The notes: a model not told the origin generated them from the sequence alone. Positions 51,826-61,411 are shown, numbered from the stretch's first letter. The stretch: 64,000 nt of DNA from CAYJLC01 sp964370735 (GCA_964370735.1 CAYJLC010000006.1:9770-73769); one strand, 5' to 3'. Numbers and translations are program-made.

Positions 51826-54594
51826 CTAACCTACAACGTCTGCACAACGAGTACAAAGAGTAGGGTGGTTTTCATTAGAACCAACAGTATCTGCGAAAAT
51901 CCAACAACGTTCGCATTTTTCGTTTGAAGATTTTAAAGCAGAAATAGTAACACCAGTAGCACCTTTGAAACCATCAGCATCGCCAGAAACTAAATTTACT
52001 TTAGAAACGATGAATAAAGTTGCAAGTTCCGATTTATAACTTTCTAAAACATCAAAAATTTCAGCATGATTTTCTGGAACAGAGATAGTGATTTCAGCCT
52101 CTAGTGATTTACCGATAACTTTGCTTGAACGCATTTCTTCTAACGCTTTATTAACATCTTCTCTAATAGAAATAAGTGTATTCCAAGCATTTTGGTTTGA
52201 AATTACTAAACTTTCGTCATATTTTGGGAAGTCAGTTAAAAGAATATTTAGAGCGTGTTCGCCTACAACCGGCATAGCTTTGTAAATTTCGTTTGAAGTG
52301 AATGCTAAGATTGGAGAAACAAGTCCAACTAAAGCGTTCAATATGAAGTACATAGCAGATTGAGCCGAGTTTCTAAGGTCGCCTTGCTCGCAATATAGTC
52401 TATCTTTTGTAACATCTAGGTAGAATGTTGACATATCTACAACACAGAAATGGTGAATAGCGTGACAAACTGCGTGGAATTCGTAATTATCATAGCTTTC
52501 AGAAACATTTTTGATAAGTTCATTAGCTTTGCTTACAGCCCACTTGTCGATATCAACCATATTTTCGAAAGAAGTGATATTATTCACATCAAAACCATCA
52601 AGATTTCCTAAGATAAATCTAGCAGTATTTCTAATTTTTAGGTACATACCAGATAGTTGTTTAAACATATCTCCTGAGATACGCATATCAACTTTATAAT
52701 CGGCAGAAGAAACCCAAAGTCTAAGGATATCAGCACCAAATTCTTTTACAACTTTCTCAGGAACGATAACATTACCAAGAGATTTTGACATTTTTTTGCC
52801 TTCGCCGTCTACAACCCAACCATGAGTTAAAACTGCTTTGTAAGGAGCTCTATTGTATGCACCGATTGAAGTTAGAAGTGATGATTGGAACCAGCCTCTG
52901 TGTTGGTCGCCACCTTCAAGATAAAGGTCGGCAGGAGAAGATAAATTCTCTCTAACATCCATAACTGCTGCGTGTGAAGAACCAGAATCGAACCAAACGT
53001 CCATGATATCTGTTTCTTTTGAGAACTCAGTAGCGCCACATTTTGCACAAGAACAGTTTTCAGGCATTAATTCTTTTGCAGTTTTATCATACCAAGCGTT
53101 TGAACCTTCGCTTGCAAATATTTCTGAAATTTTTGCAGTAGTTTCAGCGTTTATTAAGCTGTCGCCACATTTGTCGCAGTAGAAAATTGGAATTGGAACA
53201 CCCCAAACACGTTGTCTAGAGATACACCAGTCATTTCTTTCGCGAACCATGCTCATAAGACGCTCTTGACCCCATGCAGGCATGAATTTAATGTCTTTGC
53301 ACGCATCAACAGCTTCATCTTTAAAAGCATCAACCGAGCAGAACCATTGTTCAGTAGCTCTGAAAATAATAGGGTTTTTACATCTCCAGCAATGAGGATA
53401 TGAGTGGTCGATAACTTCTGACGCTAAAAGTGCATTAGAGTTTTCTAGGTTTTCAAGGATTGCTTTATTTGATTTTGAATAGAACATTCCAGAAAATTCG
53501 CCAGCTTCATCAGTTAAAACACCTTTGTTGTTTACAGGAACAATAACAGGTAAATCGTAGTTTTTTGCAACTTCAAAGTCTTCTGCACCGTGGCCAGGAG
53601 CCGTATGAACAGAACCAGTACCAGCGTCAAGAGTAACGTGTTCGCCCACGATTATTAGCGATATTCTATCGATAAATGGGTGACGAGTTTCAACGCGTTC
53701 TAAATCAGAACCAAGCGCTGTTCCGATAACTTCGTATTCTGAAATACCAGCTTTTTTCATAACAGAAGAAACAAGTTCTTTAGCAATTACTAAAATTTCG
53801 CCGTTTGTAAGTTTTACGAAATCGTATTCAAAAAATGGATTGATAGAAATCGCAACGTTTGCTGGAAGTGTCCAAATAGTAGTAGTCCAGATAACGAATT
53901 TCACGTTTTCGGTCGTGCCGATAGCTTTTTCGATTGCACCATTGTCTTTAGAAACATCGAATTTTACGAAAACTGAAGTTGATTTATGGTCATCATACTC
54001 AATTTCAGCCTCTGCAAGTGCAGTTTCACAATGTGGACACCAGTAAACTGGTTTTAAGCCTTTATAAATATATCCGTTTTCAGCCATTTTGCCGAAAACT
54101 TCGATTTGTTTAGCTTCAAATTCAGGTTGCAAAGTTAAATATGGTTTTTCCCACTCACCAACAACACCAAGTCTTTTGAATTGTTCTTTTTGATTTGAAA
54201 CATATTTTCTAGCAAATTCTTCACATTTTCTTCTAAATTCGCTTACAGAAACATCTTCTCTTTTAAGTCCAGTTTTTAAAACTTGCGACTCGATAGGAAG
54301 TCCATGAGTATCCCAACCAGGAACATAAGGAGCATAAAAACCGTTCATATTTTTATATCTGATGATGAAATCTTTTAAAACTTTGTTTAAAGCATGGCCC
54401 ATGTGAATATCGCCATTAGCGTAAGGAGGTCCATCGTGAAGTATAAAAGTAGGGTTGTTTTTGTTCTTTTCCATTAGTTTTTCATAGATTTCTTGTTCAT
54501 AGAATTCTTCTAAAAAACCAGGTTCTCTGTTTGGTAAACCTGCACGCATTGCAAAATCGGTTTTTGGCAGGTTTAGCGTTTTATTGTAATCCAT
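51826..54594 (-). CDS. ileS: Isoleucyl-tRNA synthetase
   Basis: Charges tRNA-Ile with isoleucine. 922 residues, class I. Landmarks: the HIGH box as HMGH in PPYANGDIHMGHALN (around residue 65), the editing domain (about 200-390) with TAPGHGAEDFEVAK, the KMSKS loop in EGKKMSKSLGNVIVP, and a C-terminal zinc finger (CERCWIF with CTRCADVV). No T-box leader is present because the gene lies inside an operon, 13 bases after divIVA. Confidence 0.97.
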   Translation of the reverse strand: MDYNKTLNLPKTDFAMRAGLPNREPGFLEEFYEQEIYEKLMEKNKNNPTFILHDGPPYANGDIHMGHALNKVLKDFIIRYKNMNGFYAPYVPGWDTHGLPIESQVLKTGLKREDVSVSEFRRKCEEFARKYVSNQKEQFKRLGVVGEWEKPYLTLQPEFEAKQIEVFGKMAENGYIYKGLKPVYWCPHCETALAEAEIEYDDHKSTSVFVKFDVSKDNGAIEKAIGTTENVKFVIWTTTIWTLPANVAISINPFFEYDFVKLTNGEILVIAKELVSSVMKKAGISEYEVIGTALGSDLERVETRHPFIDRISLIIVGEHVTLDAGTGSVHTAPGHGAEDFEVAKNYDLPVIVPVNNKGVLTDEAGEFSGMFYSKSNKAILENLENSNALLASEVIDHSYPHCWRCKNPIIFRATEQWFCSVDAFKDEAVDACKDIKFMPAWGQERLMSMVRERNDWCISRQRVWGVPIPIFYCDKCGDSLINAETTAKISEIFASEGSNAWYDKTAKELMPENCSCAKCGATEFSKETDIMDVWFDSGSSHAAVMDVRENLSSPADLYLEGGDQHRGWFQSSLLTSIGAYNRAPYKAVLTHGWVVDGEGKKMSKSLGNVIVPEKVVKEFGADILRLWVSSADYKVDMRISGDMFKQLSGMYLKIRNTARFILGNLDGFDVNNITSFENMVDIDKWAVSKANELIKNVSESYDNYEFHAVCHAIHHFCVVDMSTFYLDVTKDRLYCEQGDLRNSAQSAMYFILNALVGLVSPILAFTSNEIYKAMPVVGEHALNILLTDFPKYDESLVISNQNAWNTLISIREDVNKALEEMRSSKVIGKSLEAEITISVPENHAEIFDVLESYKSELATLFIVSKVNLVSGDADGFKGATGVTISALKSSNEKCERCWIFADTVGSNENHPTLCTRCADVVG

Positions 54595-54607
54595 TGTTTT
54601 CTCCTAG

Positions 54608-55360
54608 TTATTTGTTAAAATTTTTGCCGAATTTAAGCTCTTTTACGTCATATTTAGAAGAAAAGCTTGGTTTTTCTTCTGCTTTTTCTTGCGGAGTTTC
54701 TTCGGTAACAACAGAAGATATAACTTTAGTTTCATCAGTTTCTTCTGTTAGAGTTCTTGCATTTATTGTTTCTCTTTTTAGCTTTTCAATTATATTTTCA
54801 GTAATAGAAACTGCTGTTTGTTCAACATCTGGAATAGATGCCATTTCTTCTGCGTTTTCTTTAGAAAGGCTTATTGTAAATTCTTTTTTGTCTTTATCAG
54901 TAACAACAGGAACTTCTTTTGAAAGTTTAACAAGTTCGCCTAATTGAGTTTCAAAGTATCCAGTCATTTTTGAGATAAACTCAGAAGAACCTTCTTTTGC
55001 AATTCTAAGTTTTTCTTTTTCGTCTGCTATTTGAGCACGATATGTATTGATTTGCTCTTGGGCACTTTCTTTTACTTCGTTTAAGATTTTGTCGCGTTCG
55101 CCCTCAGCAGTTGTAACCATTTCGGCAGCGATTTCTTGTGCAGAAATAAGTGCTCTTCTCATAGAGTTTTCAACAGCTCTATATTCTTCATTTTTATCGC
55201 TTAAGTCTTTTAATTTTTGTTGTAATGCAATTTTCTCTTTTTGCATAATCGCCATTTCGGCAATAATTTCATCGATAAAATCGTCGACAGATTTAATATC
55301 GTAGCCACCGAAAAGCGTTTTTTCAAATTGTTTATCTCGAATTTCTTGAACAGATAACAT
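54608..55360 (-). CDS. divIVA: DivIVA-domain cell division protein
   Basis: Membrane-curvature-sensing coiled-coil scaffold at division sites and poles. 250 residues; the N-terminal lipid-binding domain is clear (IRDKQFEKTLFGGYDIKSVD, DDFIDEIIAEM), followed by long coiled-coil (about 30-160) and an acidic variable tail. Lies between yggT and ileS, the classical dcw-linked neighbourhood. The S4-domain gene ylmH, often present between yggT and divIVA, is missing. Confidence 0.94.
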   Translation of the reverse strand: MLSVQEIRDKQFEKTLFGGYDIKSVDDFIDEIIAEMAIMQKEKIALQQKLKDLSDKNEEYRAVENSMRRALISAQEIAAEMVTTAEGERDKILNEVKESAQEQINTYRAQIADEKEKLRIAKEGSSEFISKMTGYFETQLGELVKLSKEVPVVTDKDKKEFTISLSKENAEEMASIPDVEQTAVSITENIIEKLKRETINARTLTEETDETKVISSVVTEETPQEKAEEKPSFSSKYDVKELKFGKNFNK

Positions 55361-55375
55361 TTTAATCCTCCTTAA

Positions 55376-55633
55376 TTAATAAAATGCACTTAATAAGATT
55401 GATACTATTGACAAGCCAAAGTACAAAACAAGCATAGAAATGTCAATCGGCAACTGCAAATTGACATTTCTTCTTAAAAATTCTCTGATTGGTGCAAGCA
55501 CAGGTTCTGTAACTTGGCGCAAAAAGTTTCCAAAAGTAGAGTTTTTAATGTCTGGAAACCAAGACGAAATAGCGTAAACCACGAGTATAAGTTGATATGC
55601 TCTTATTAAGTTTTGCAATAATACAATAATCAT
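55376..55633 (-). CDS. YggT family membrane protein
   Basis: 85 residues with two hydrophobic segments and the family motif DIKNSTFGNFLRQVTEPVLA followed by PIREFLRR. YggT (YlmG) proteins are linked to cell division and osmotic behaviour; the molecular role is not settled. Sits 16 bases after sepF. Confidence 0.9.
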   Translation of the reverse strand: MIIVLLQNLIRAYQLILVVYAISSWFPDIKNSTFGNFLRQVTEPVLAPIREFLRRNVNLQLPIDISMLVLYFGLSIVSILLSAFY

Positions 55634-55649
55634 TTTTCACCTTTATTTT

Positions 55650-56081
55650 TTAATATAGACCAGAGTTTTCAAGCTCGTCTATTAAATCTCCTAATACATC
55701 AACATTATATGGTGTTATTATGAAGGTTCTGTGAGCAATTCTTTGAATATGACCTTCGATAGCAAAGGCAACACCGCTTAAAAAGTCAACGATACGTCTA
55801 GATTCTGAAACTTCAGTTTGCTCTAAATTTAAAACAACTGTATTTTTTTCTTTTAGGTTGTCTGCAATTTCCATGCAATTTGCAAAAGATTCAGGTTTAA
55901 CTAATACAACAGCAAGTTTAGCAGTTGCGTTAATATTTACTACTTTTTTACTATCAACAGATGATTTCTCTGTTTTATTTGTTTTTGATGATTGGATGTT
56001 GTCATAATCGTCATAAAAATCATCTTCGTCTTCGTCGTCAAGAGGGTTAACCCATTTTTTTAATTCATCGATAATTGCCAT
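55650..56081 (-). CDS. sepF: Cell division protein SepF
   Basis: FtsZ-binding protein that helps tether and shape the Z ring. 143 residues: an N-terminal amphipathic helix followed by an acidic linker (PLDDEDEDDFYDDYDN), and the C-terminal DUF552 domain (about 58-140) with AVVLVKPESFANCMEIADNL and RRIVDFLSGVAFAIEG. First gene of the sepF-yggT-divIVA-ileS operon, with its own promoter. Confidence 0.94.
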   Translation of the reverse strand: MAIIDELKKWVNPLDDEDEDDFYDDYDNIQSSKTNKTEKSSVDSKKVVNINATAKLAVVLVKPESFANCMEIADNLKEKNTVVLNLEQTEVSESRRIVDFLSGVAFAIEGHIQRIAHRTFIITPYNVDVLGDLIDELENSGLY

Positions 56082-56141
56082 ATTTAAAGCCTCCTATAAT
56101 ATATACATAAATTAATATTTAATTTAAACAGTAATAAGATA

Positions 56142-56170
56142 AGTATAACATATATTGGCTTTTTGCACAA
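56142..56170 (-). promoter_or_regulatory. Promoter of the sepF operon
   Basis: On the minus strand: TTGTGC (56165-56170), 17-base spacer, TATACT (56142-56147) with a TG extension. Confidence 0.78.
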
Positions 56171-56178
56171 TAGTTTTT

Positions 56179-56439
56179 TTACGATTTTAAAACTTTTTTG
56201 TATTCATTTAAAACGCAATCTTCGATGGTTTTTCGAAAATCCATATTAATCGGATGTACTATATCTTTAAATTCGCCAGTGCTAACTTTTTTCGATGGCA
56301 TTGCAAGGAAAATATTGTCTTGATTTTGAATGATTTTTATGTCATGTACGCATAATTCGTGGTCAAAAGTGACAGAAACCACTGCTTTTAACTTTTCCTC
56401 ATCGAATACTTTTCTGATTTTCACATCGGTAATTACCAT
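56179..56439 (-). CDS. spoVG: Septation/sporulation protein SpoVG
   Basis: Small site-specific nucleic-acid-binding protein that influences septation and sporulation. 86 residues: VITDVKIRKVFDEEKLKAVV, then SVTFDHELCVHDIKII and the conserved IFLAMPSKK. The frame opens at a TTG inside the GGAGG ribosome site; the ATG at 56439 is the real start. Monocistronic in appearance, between sepF and the divergent murC. Confidence 0.95.
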   Translation of the reverse strand: MVITDVKIRKVFDEEKLKAVVSVTFDHELCVHDIKIIQNQDNIFLAMPSKKVSTGEFKDIVHPINMDFRKTIEDCVLNEYKKVLKS

Positions 56440-56537
56440 TTTTTTATCCTCCAAAAAAATTTTTACAATTTAGGTATTTATATTTTTGCCAAAATATCAT
56501 ATAATAATACATATACAAATTAATTTGGAGGAAAAAA

Positions 56538-57878
56538 ATGAATTTTAAAAAAGCACATATAATAGGCATCGGCGGAATTTCTATGAGCGCAATTGCAGAG
56601 TATCTTATTTCTTGTGGAATAGAAGTTACAGGTTCTGATAGACAAAAATCAGAAATGACAGAAAAGTTAGAAAAACTTGGTGCTAAAATCTGTTATCCTC
56701 ATCAAAAAGAAATTATAACCGACCAAGATATAGCAATTAGAACAGCGGCTGTTGCTGATGATAATGAAGAAGTGATTGCCCTTAAAGAAAAGGGGATTTT
56801 GCTTTTAGAGCGTGCAGAGTTTTTAGGCGAACTTATGACGCATTATAAAAATGTTATTTGCGTATCTGGGACACATGGAAAAACTAGTACGACATCTATG
56901 CTTTCGTATATCACGATTAAAAACGACCTAGACCCTACGATTATGGTGGGCAGTAATTTAGACATTATCGGAGGTAATTTCAAAGGTGGTTTAAACGATT
57001 ATTTCGTAGCAGAGGCGTGTGAATATAAAAACTCGTTTTTATCATTTGCACCGACAATTTCAGTTATAACAAATATCGAGGCAGACCATTTAGACTTTTT
57101 TATTGATTTAGACGATGTTATCTCATCTTTTAGAAAACATTGCGAGCTTTTGCCACAAACAGGTCATATTATTTATAATTTCGACGATGAAAATTCGCGA
57201 AAATGCGTAGAAATAATCGATAGAAAAAAAGTGTCATATGGGTTTTCTTTGGAGGCAGATATTCATCCGAAAAATATTCAAAATAACCACGAATATTACA
57301 GTTTTGACGTGTACTATAAAGAAGAAAAGTTAACAAAAGTTACACTTTCGGTACCAGGGAAACACAATGTATACAATGCGCTTGCAAGCCTTGCAACTGC
57401 CTATGCATTAAAATTAGACATGGATAAAACGGCAGATGCATTAGCGTGTTTCAACGGCTCGGAGCGTCGTTTTCAGAAAATTGGTGAAATAAATGGGGCA
57501 CTTGTTGTCGATGATTATGCACACCATCCGACAGAGATTGAAACTACACTAAACACTGCGAAAAATATGGGTTTTAATCGAGTGATTTGCATTTTTCAAT
57601 CACATACTTATACGAGAACCGTTGCACTTTTTGATGATTTTGTGCGAACACTTAGTCTTTGTGACCATTTTGTTTCGGCAGAGATTTATTCGGCGCGTGA
57701 AATAAATCACACAGGGATTTCTGGGAAAGATATTTCGGACAAAATAGACGGTGCAGTTTTCTTTGAAACTTTTGAAGAAATTGAAGAATATATCAGAAAA
57801 ATTGCAAAAAAAGGCGACCTAATTCTCACCATGGGTGCAGGAGAATTAAATCGCGTGGCACAGAACTTATGCAAATAG
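56538..57878 (+). CDS. murC: UDP-N-acetylmuramate--L-alanine ligase
   Basis: Adds the first peptide-stem residue to the peptidoglycan precursor. 446 residues with the UDP-binding start HIIGIGGISMSAIAEYL, the ATP P-loop SGTHGKTSTTSML and the C-terminal VVDDYAHHPTEIETTL. Preceded by GGAGG; a TATAAT lies at 56500-56505 with a weak -35 (TTTATA at 56477). It stands alone, away from other mur genes, and is closed by a terminator. Confidence 0.97.
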   Translation: MNFKKAHIIGIGGISMSAIAEYLISCGIEVTGSDRQKSEMTEKLEKLGAKICYPHQKEIITDQDIAIRTAAVADDNEEVIALKEKGILLLERAEFLGELMTHYKNVICVSGTHGKTSTTSMLSYITIKNDLDPTIMVGSNLDIIGGNFKGGLNDYFVAEACEYKNSFLSFAPTISVITNIEADHLDFFIDLDDVISSFRKHCELLPQTGHIIYNFDDENSRKCVEIIDRKKVSYGFSLEADIHPKNIQNNHEYYSFDVYYKEEKLTKVTLSVPGKHNVYNALASLATAYALKLDMDKTADALACFNGSERRFQKIGEINGALVVDDYAHHPTEIETTLNTAKNMGFNRVICIFQSHTYTRTVALFDDFVRTLSLCDHFVSAEIYSAREINHTGISGKDISDKIDGAVFFETFEEIEEYIRKIAKKGDLILTMGAGELNRVAQNLCK

Positions 57879-57903
57879 GAGGCGAAAGCCTCCTATTTTT
57901 TAA
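57874..57903 (+). terminator. Terminator of murC
   Basis: AATAGGAGGC pairs with GCCTCCTATT around a GAAA loop, then a T run. The stem starts at the murC stop codon and overlaps the end of the convergent cyclase gene. Confidence 0.88.
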
Positions 57904-59783
57904 TTGTCAATATCTGTACGATTTGAAATATAATCGATGCTTAAATCGCCATCAAATATGCCGAAACCATTTTTTCCGTTATATTTGGTTTTATAAAGAG
58001 CGATGTCAGAATGTTTATATAATTCGCTAAATGATTTGCCATGCTCAGGGTAGTTTGAAACACCAATACTCGCAGAAATAGTTACTTTTTTGTCGCTTTG
58101 CTCGTAAGTTTTATTGAAATTCTTGCAAATATCTTCACATTTAGAATTGATTAAATTATTAGACTTAATATTTTTAATAAGCACAAAGAACTCATCTCCA
58201 CCAAGTCTACCGACGATATCATCGCTTCTAAAGGTGTTTTTGAGATAGTCTGCAAGCTCCCTTATAACGTTATCACCAAACTGATGACCAAAAGAGTCGT
58301 TTATTTCTTTGAAATTGTCTAAATCGATGATAAGTAGGCTGTGTTTATCTGTTTTGCTATCAGAATTTGCTAAAATATTTGCAATAAGCTTTTCAGAAGT
58401 GCCTTTATTATAAATTTGTGTAAGTAAATCAAGTTCAGACAGCGTTTTAAGTTTCATACGCTCGCGCTCGTTCTCGTCATCATCTTTTAAGAAACAAATT
58501 GCACGATTTAACGCACCATTTTTATTGTCATCATAAATAGGAACACCAGAAAGCACGCACCAAATATAATGGCCATCGACGTGTAAAAATCGCAATTTAA
58601 CATCGATTACTTTTTTGCCATTTTCAAGGTCGGAGATTATATTCATAGACGTTTCATGGTCATCTGGGTGAATAATTTTGGTTAATTCGTCGCTCAAATA
58701 GTTTATAGAACTGATATCATGACCTGTGATGTGGTTTGTTTTACCAGTTATTTTAATGGTGCTATTTTTGAAATTTATTTCAAGCAATAATTTGTTTGTT
58801 TGCTCAGTTACAAAACGAATATTTCGCTCATTTTCTTCGGCAGAGCGTTTTAATTTATTTTGAGACCTATAAACCCAAGTGATTAGTAAAGAGAACCCTA
58901 AAATCATATTTATCCCAAGCACAGACATGCTTGAAAGGTTATTATTTATGCTTTCAGATATAACTTCTTGAGGGATAACGGCAAACATTATCCAACCATT
59001 TATCCCAATGGGTGAATAGTATGCAGTCCTAAAATTATCACCATAGCTGTATTTTGTAAAGCCTTCGCCAGAGTTTGTTATACCATCATAAAGTTCATCA
59101 TAAGTATGACCATCATAGTATTCAAAGCGAGATAAACCGTCTATAAAAGTAGTATCCATTGCAAGCATTTGGTCAGAGTTGCTTGATGCGATATATGCAC
59201 CATTTGAGTCGACTACTTGGAAATAACCACCCACATCATAGAAAATGCTATTAAAATGCTCGGATAAAGTTTCGGTTTTTATAGTTCCGATTAAGTAGGA
59301 AATCACATCTTCATCAGATATAATCGGCACATGTATGTAAACAACTTCTGTTTCAAGGATTTCGTCATAACAAACCTCGGAAACATAAGTTTCACCATTT
59401 TTCATCTGTTCGGTGAAAGCATAGCTAGAAATAATGAGTTCATTATTTTTCATAAAATAAGAAGAATTATCAGGCGAAACGATTTTTACATACGAAAAAT
59501 CTTCGATATTAGATAAATCATTTAGAAAAGATTCAAAAACATTCTCGACATAAGTATTTTGTTCAAAATAATTTGTTGCAACAGATAAAGTGTTTGTATA
59601 TTTTTCAAACAAGATTTCAATAGAATTAGAGTTATTTTTTGAAACATATTTTAAAGTTTTTTCAAAATTACTTTCCTCATAATTAGTTGTACTTATGACA
59701 AATGCAAAAGTAGAAATGAACATCCAACATATAAGCCCTAAAAGAACGAGCGAACGGATGAATTTGTACTTATTAAATTGCAT
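57900..59783 (-). CDS. Cache-PAS-GGDEF diguanylate cyclase
   Basis: Membrane-bound cyclase that probably produces c-di-GMP in response to an external ligand. 627 residues: membrane helix 1 (about 9-31), an extracytoplasmic Cache-like domain (about 35-275), helix 2 (about 285-306), a PAS domain (about 325-440, HVDGHYIWCVLSGVPIYDD) and a GGDEF domain (about 450-612). The active site GRLGGDEFFVLI is intact, and RSDD, five residues before GGDEF, matches the RxxD inhibitory site, so feedback control is expected. It could supply ligand for the PilZ protein encoded at 16079. Confidence 0.93.
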   Translation of the reverse strand: MQFNKYKFIRSLVLLGLICWMFISTFAFVISTTNYEESNFEKTLKYVSKNNSNSIEILFEKYTNTLSVATNYFEQNTYVENVFESFLNDLSNIEDFSYVKIVSPDNSSYFMKNNELIISSYAFTEQMKNGETYVSEVCYDEILETEVVYIHVPIISDEDVISYLIGTIKTETLSEHFNSIFYDVGGYFQVVDSNGAYIASSNSDQMLAMDTTFIDGLSRFEYYDGHTYDELYDGITNSGEGFTKYSYGDNFRTAYYSPIGINGWIMFAVIPQEVISESINNNLSSMSVLGINMILGFSLLITWVYRSQNKLKRSAEENERNIRFVTEQTNKLLLEINFKNSTIKITGKTNHITGHDISSINYLSDELTKIIHPDDHETSMNIISDLENGKKVIDVKLRFLHVDGHYIWCVLSGVPIYDDNKNGALNRAICFLKDDDENERERMKLKTLSELDLLTQIYNKGTSEKLIANILANSDSKTDKHSLLIIDLDNFKEINDSFGHQFGDNVIRELADYLKNTFRSDDIVGRLGGDEFFVLIKNIKSNNLINSKCEDICKNFNKTYEQSDKKVTISASIGVSNYPEHGKSFSELYKHSDIALYKTKYNGKNGFGIFDGDLSIDYISNRTDIDN

Positions 59784-59819
59784 ATTGTCACCACCTTTAA
59801 TGTTACATCAGTATTTTAC

Positions 59820-59848
59820 ATTATAACATAAAATGACAAAATTGTCTA
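59820..59848 (-). promoter_or_regulatory. Promoter of the diguanylate cyclase gene
   Basis: On the minus strand: TAGACA (59843-59848), 17-base spacer, TATAAT (59820-59825), with a TG extension. It lies back to back with the flavin reductase promoter. Confidence 0.75.
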
Positions 59849-59860
59849 TATAATTCTATG

Positions 59861-59889
59861 TTTACATTTGCATTTTTTTAATGTATAAT
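59861..59889 (+). promoter_or_regulatory. Promoter of the flavin reductase-like gene
   Basis: TTTACA, 17-base spacer, TATAAT; about 33 bases before the start codon. Confidence 0.78.
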
Positions 59890-59922
59890 TAAGGTATATA
59901 AATTTAAAATGGAGGAATATAT

Positions 59923-60513
59923 ATGAAAAAAGTAAAGTGGAAAGGTGGAGCATTAATAGCACCACTTCCTCCGGTGCTTGTGACATGTGGCACAATTGAA
60001 AATCCAAACGCATTAACGATAGCATGGACAGGCATTACAAACACAATACCACCAAAAACATATATATCGGTAAGACCGTCTAGGCATTCGTATGAATTAA
60101 TCAAAGAAAGCGGTGAATTTGTAATAAATTTAACCACTTCAGACATGGTTTTTGCAACAGATTATTGTGGTGTTCGTTCTGGTAAAAACGAAAATAAAAT
60201 AGAAAAAGTGGGTTTAACAGTTTCAAAATGTGATGACTCAGAATGTATAATTATAAATGAAAGTCCACTTTCAATAGAGTGTAAAGTGACGGATATTGTA
60301 AAACTCGGTAGTCACGATATGTTTTTAGCAGATATAAATTCAGTATATGTAAATGAGAGTTTAATTGATAATAAAGGCGCTTTGCACTTAGAAAATGCAG
60401 GACTTTTAGCGTATGCACATGGCGCGTATTTTGAACTGGGAAAAAAATTAGGCACATTCGGTTTTTCAGTTAGAAAAAAGCCTATAAATCGAAAAAAACG
60501 CAAAAATAAATAA
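59923..60513 (+). CDS. Flavin reductase-like, FMN-binding split-barrel protein
   Basis: 196-residue protein of the flavin reductase/flavoredoxin family. Family segments: PLPPVLVTCGTIENPNALTI, GITNTIPPKTYISVRPSRHS, FVINLTTSDMVFATDYCGV, and ECKVTDIVKLGSHDMFLADI. The C-terminal tail is strongly basic (VRKKPINRKKRKNK). Substrate and electron donor are unknown. Monocistronic, with its own promoter and a GGAGG site. Confidence 0.88.
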   Translation: MKKVKWKGGALIAPLPPVLVTCGTIENPNALTIAWTGITNTIPPKTYISVRPSRHSYELIKESGEFVINLTTSDMVFATDYCGVRSGKNENKIEKVGLTVSKCDDSECIIINESPLSIECKVTDIVKLGSHDMFLADINSVYVNESLIDNKGALHLENAGLLAYAHGAYFELGKKLGTFGFSVRKKPINRKKRKNK

Positions 60514-60525
60514 AATTAACTTTTT

Positions 60526-60555
60526 TTGATAATAATTATATAAATATTTTATCAT
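60526..60555 (+). promoter_or_regulatory. Promoter of the 236-residue hypothetical gene
   Basis: TTGATA, 18-base spacer, TATCAT, just before a GGAGG ribosome site. Confidence 0.6.
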
Positions 60556-60577
60556 ACTTGTTTTTTGGAGGTGTGTT

Positions 60578-61288
60578 ATGAAGATTTTTCTTGAGAATAT
60601 TCACGCATTTCATAATAATTTAAAAGATGCTGAAAATGGTAAAAGTGAGAGTGATACACAAAAAAGGCATAATTTATCGAGTGGTGAAAATAGAGATGAT
60701 TTCACTTTTAAAGAAGAAAATGGCGAAGAAACGCTGATTTATGAAAAATATAAAAGAAATTCTAAAGAATTGCCCGATATACTTAAATTAAATTTAATTG
60801 ATTTGCTAGAAGTTTTAGAAAATAGCAAAAAAGAACTTTTAGATATTGACGGAGAAACGGCAGTCTATCGGGATTTTATAATTTCTGAGATTAAGAATAT
60901 GTTAAATCGTGAAGAAATTGAAAGACGCAGAAAAATGCAAGAGAATATTGAGCGAAATTCTAATCAGTCGATAGAAAATTTCGAAAAACAATCAGAATTT
61001 TACTCAAAACAAATGAAAACGATGAAAGCATGTATAAAAATTTTTACGAAAATCAGAGATAATACAGCGTCAAGAGAAGAAATTCGCTTTATTATGAAAC
61101 ATAATCCAACCTTATATACACTTGCAATGGCTAAAAAAATGCCACAAATAAGTGAGAATAAAAACAAAACCACAGTAGATTTGGGCTTTGAAAAAGATGA
61201 TAATACTGAAAAAAATTCGATATTTCATACATTAAATGAAGAAATAAAAAACGATAAGACAGCATTTAAAATACATAAATTAGATTAA
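60578..61288 (+). CDS. Hypothetical charged helical protein
   Basis: I do not recognise this 236-residue protein. It has no signal peptide or membrane helix. Residues about 50-175 are highly charged and helical, with coiled-coil character (REEIERRRKMQENIERN, then SIENFEKQSEFYSKQMK). The segment REEIRFIMKHNPTLYTLAM resembles, from memory, a motif in uncharacterised clostridial proteins, so a family may exist. It has its own promoter and a strong terminator and sits next to the tRNA-Leu gene. It is a real gene by ribosome site, length and codon pattern. Confidence 0.75.
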   Translation: MKIFLENIHAFHNNLKDAENGKSESDTQKRHNLSSGENRDDFTFKEENGEETLIYEKYKRNSKELPDILKLNLIDLLEVLENSKKELLDIDGETAVYRDFIISEIKNMLNREEIERRRKMQENIERNSNQSIENFEKQSEFYSKQMKTMKACIKIFTKIRDNTASREEIRFIMKHNPTLYTLAMAKKMPQISENKNKTTVDLGFEKDDNTEKNSIFHTLNEEIKNDKTAFKIHKLD

Positions 61289-61327
61289 ATTCCTTGACGA
61301 AAGACTTGTCAAGGAATTTTGTTTTTT
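61287..61327 (+). terminator. Terminator of the hypothetical gene
   Basis: Perfect 12-base-pair stem (AAATTCCTTGAC with GTCAAGGAATTT) around a nine-base loop, followed by a T-rich run. Confidence 0.92.
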
Positions 61328-61357
61328 GAAATAATTAAATATTTTTTTAAAAAAGTG

Positions 61358-61386
61358 TTGACAAATTTATTATTAATGTGTATAAT
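61358..61386 (+). promoter_or_regulatory. Consensus SigA promoter of tRNA-Leu
   Basis: TTGACA (61358-61363), 17-base spacer, TATAAT (61381-61386): a perfect match, ending 25 bases before the tRNA. Confidence 0.92.
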
Positions 61387-61411
61387 AATAAAGCACTGAA
61401 AATTTCCACAC

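Noticed and set aside
54595..54607. T-box leader for ileS
   Set aside because: Only 13 bases separate divIVA from ileS and no T-box sequence is present.
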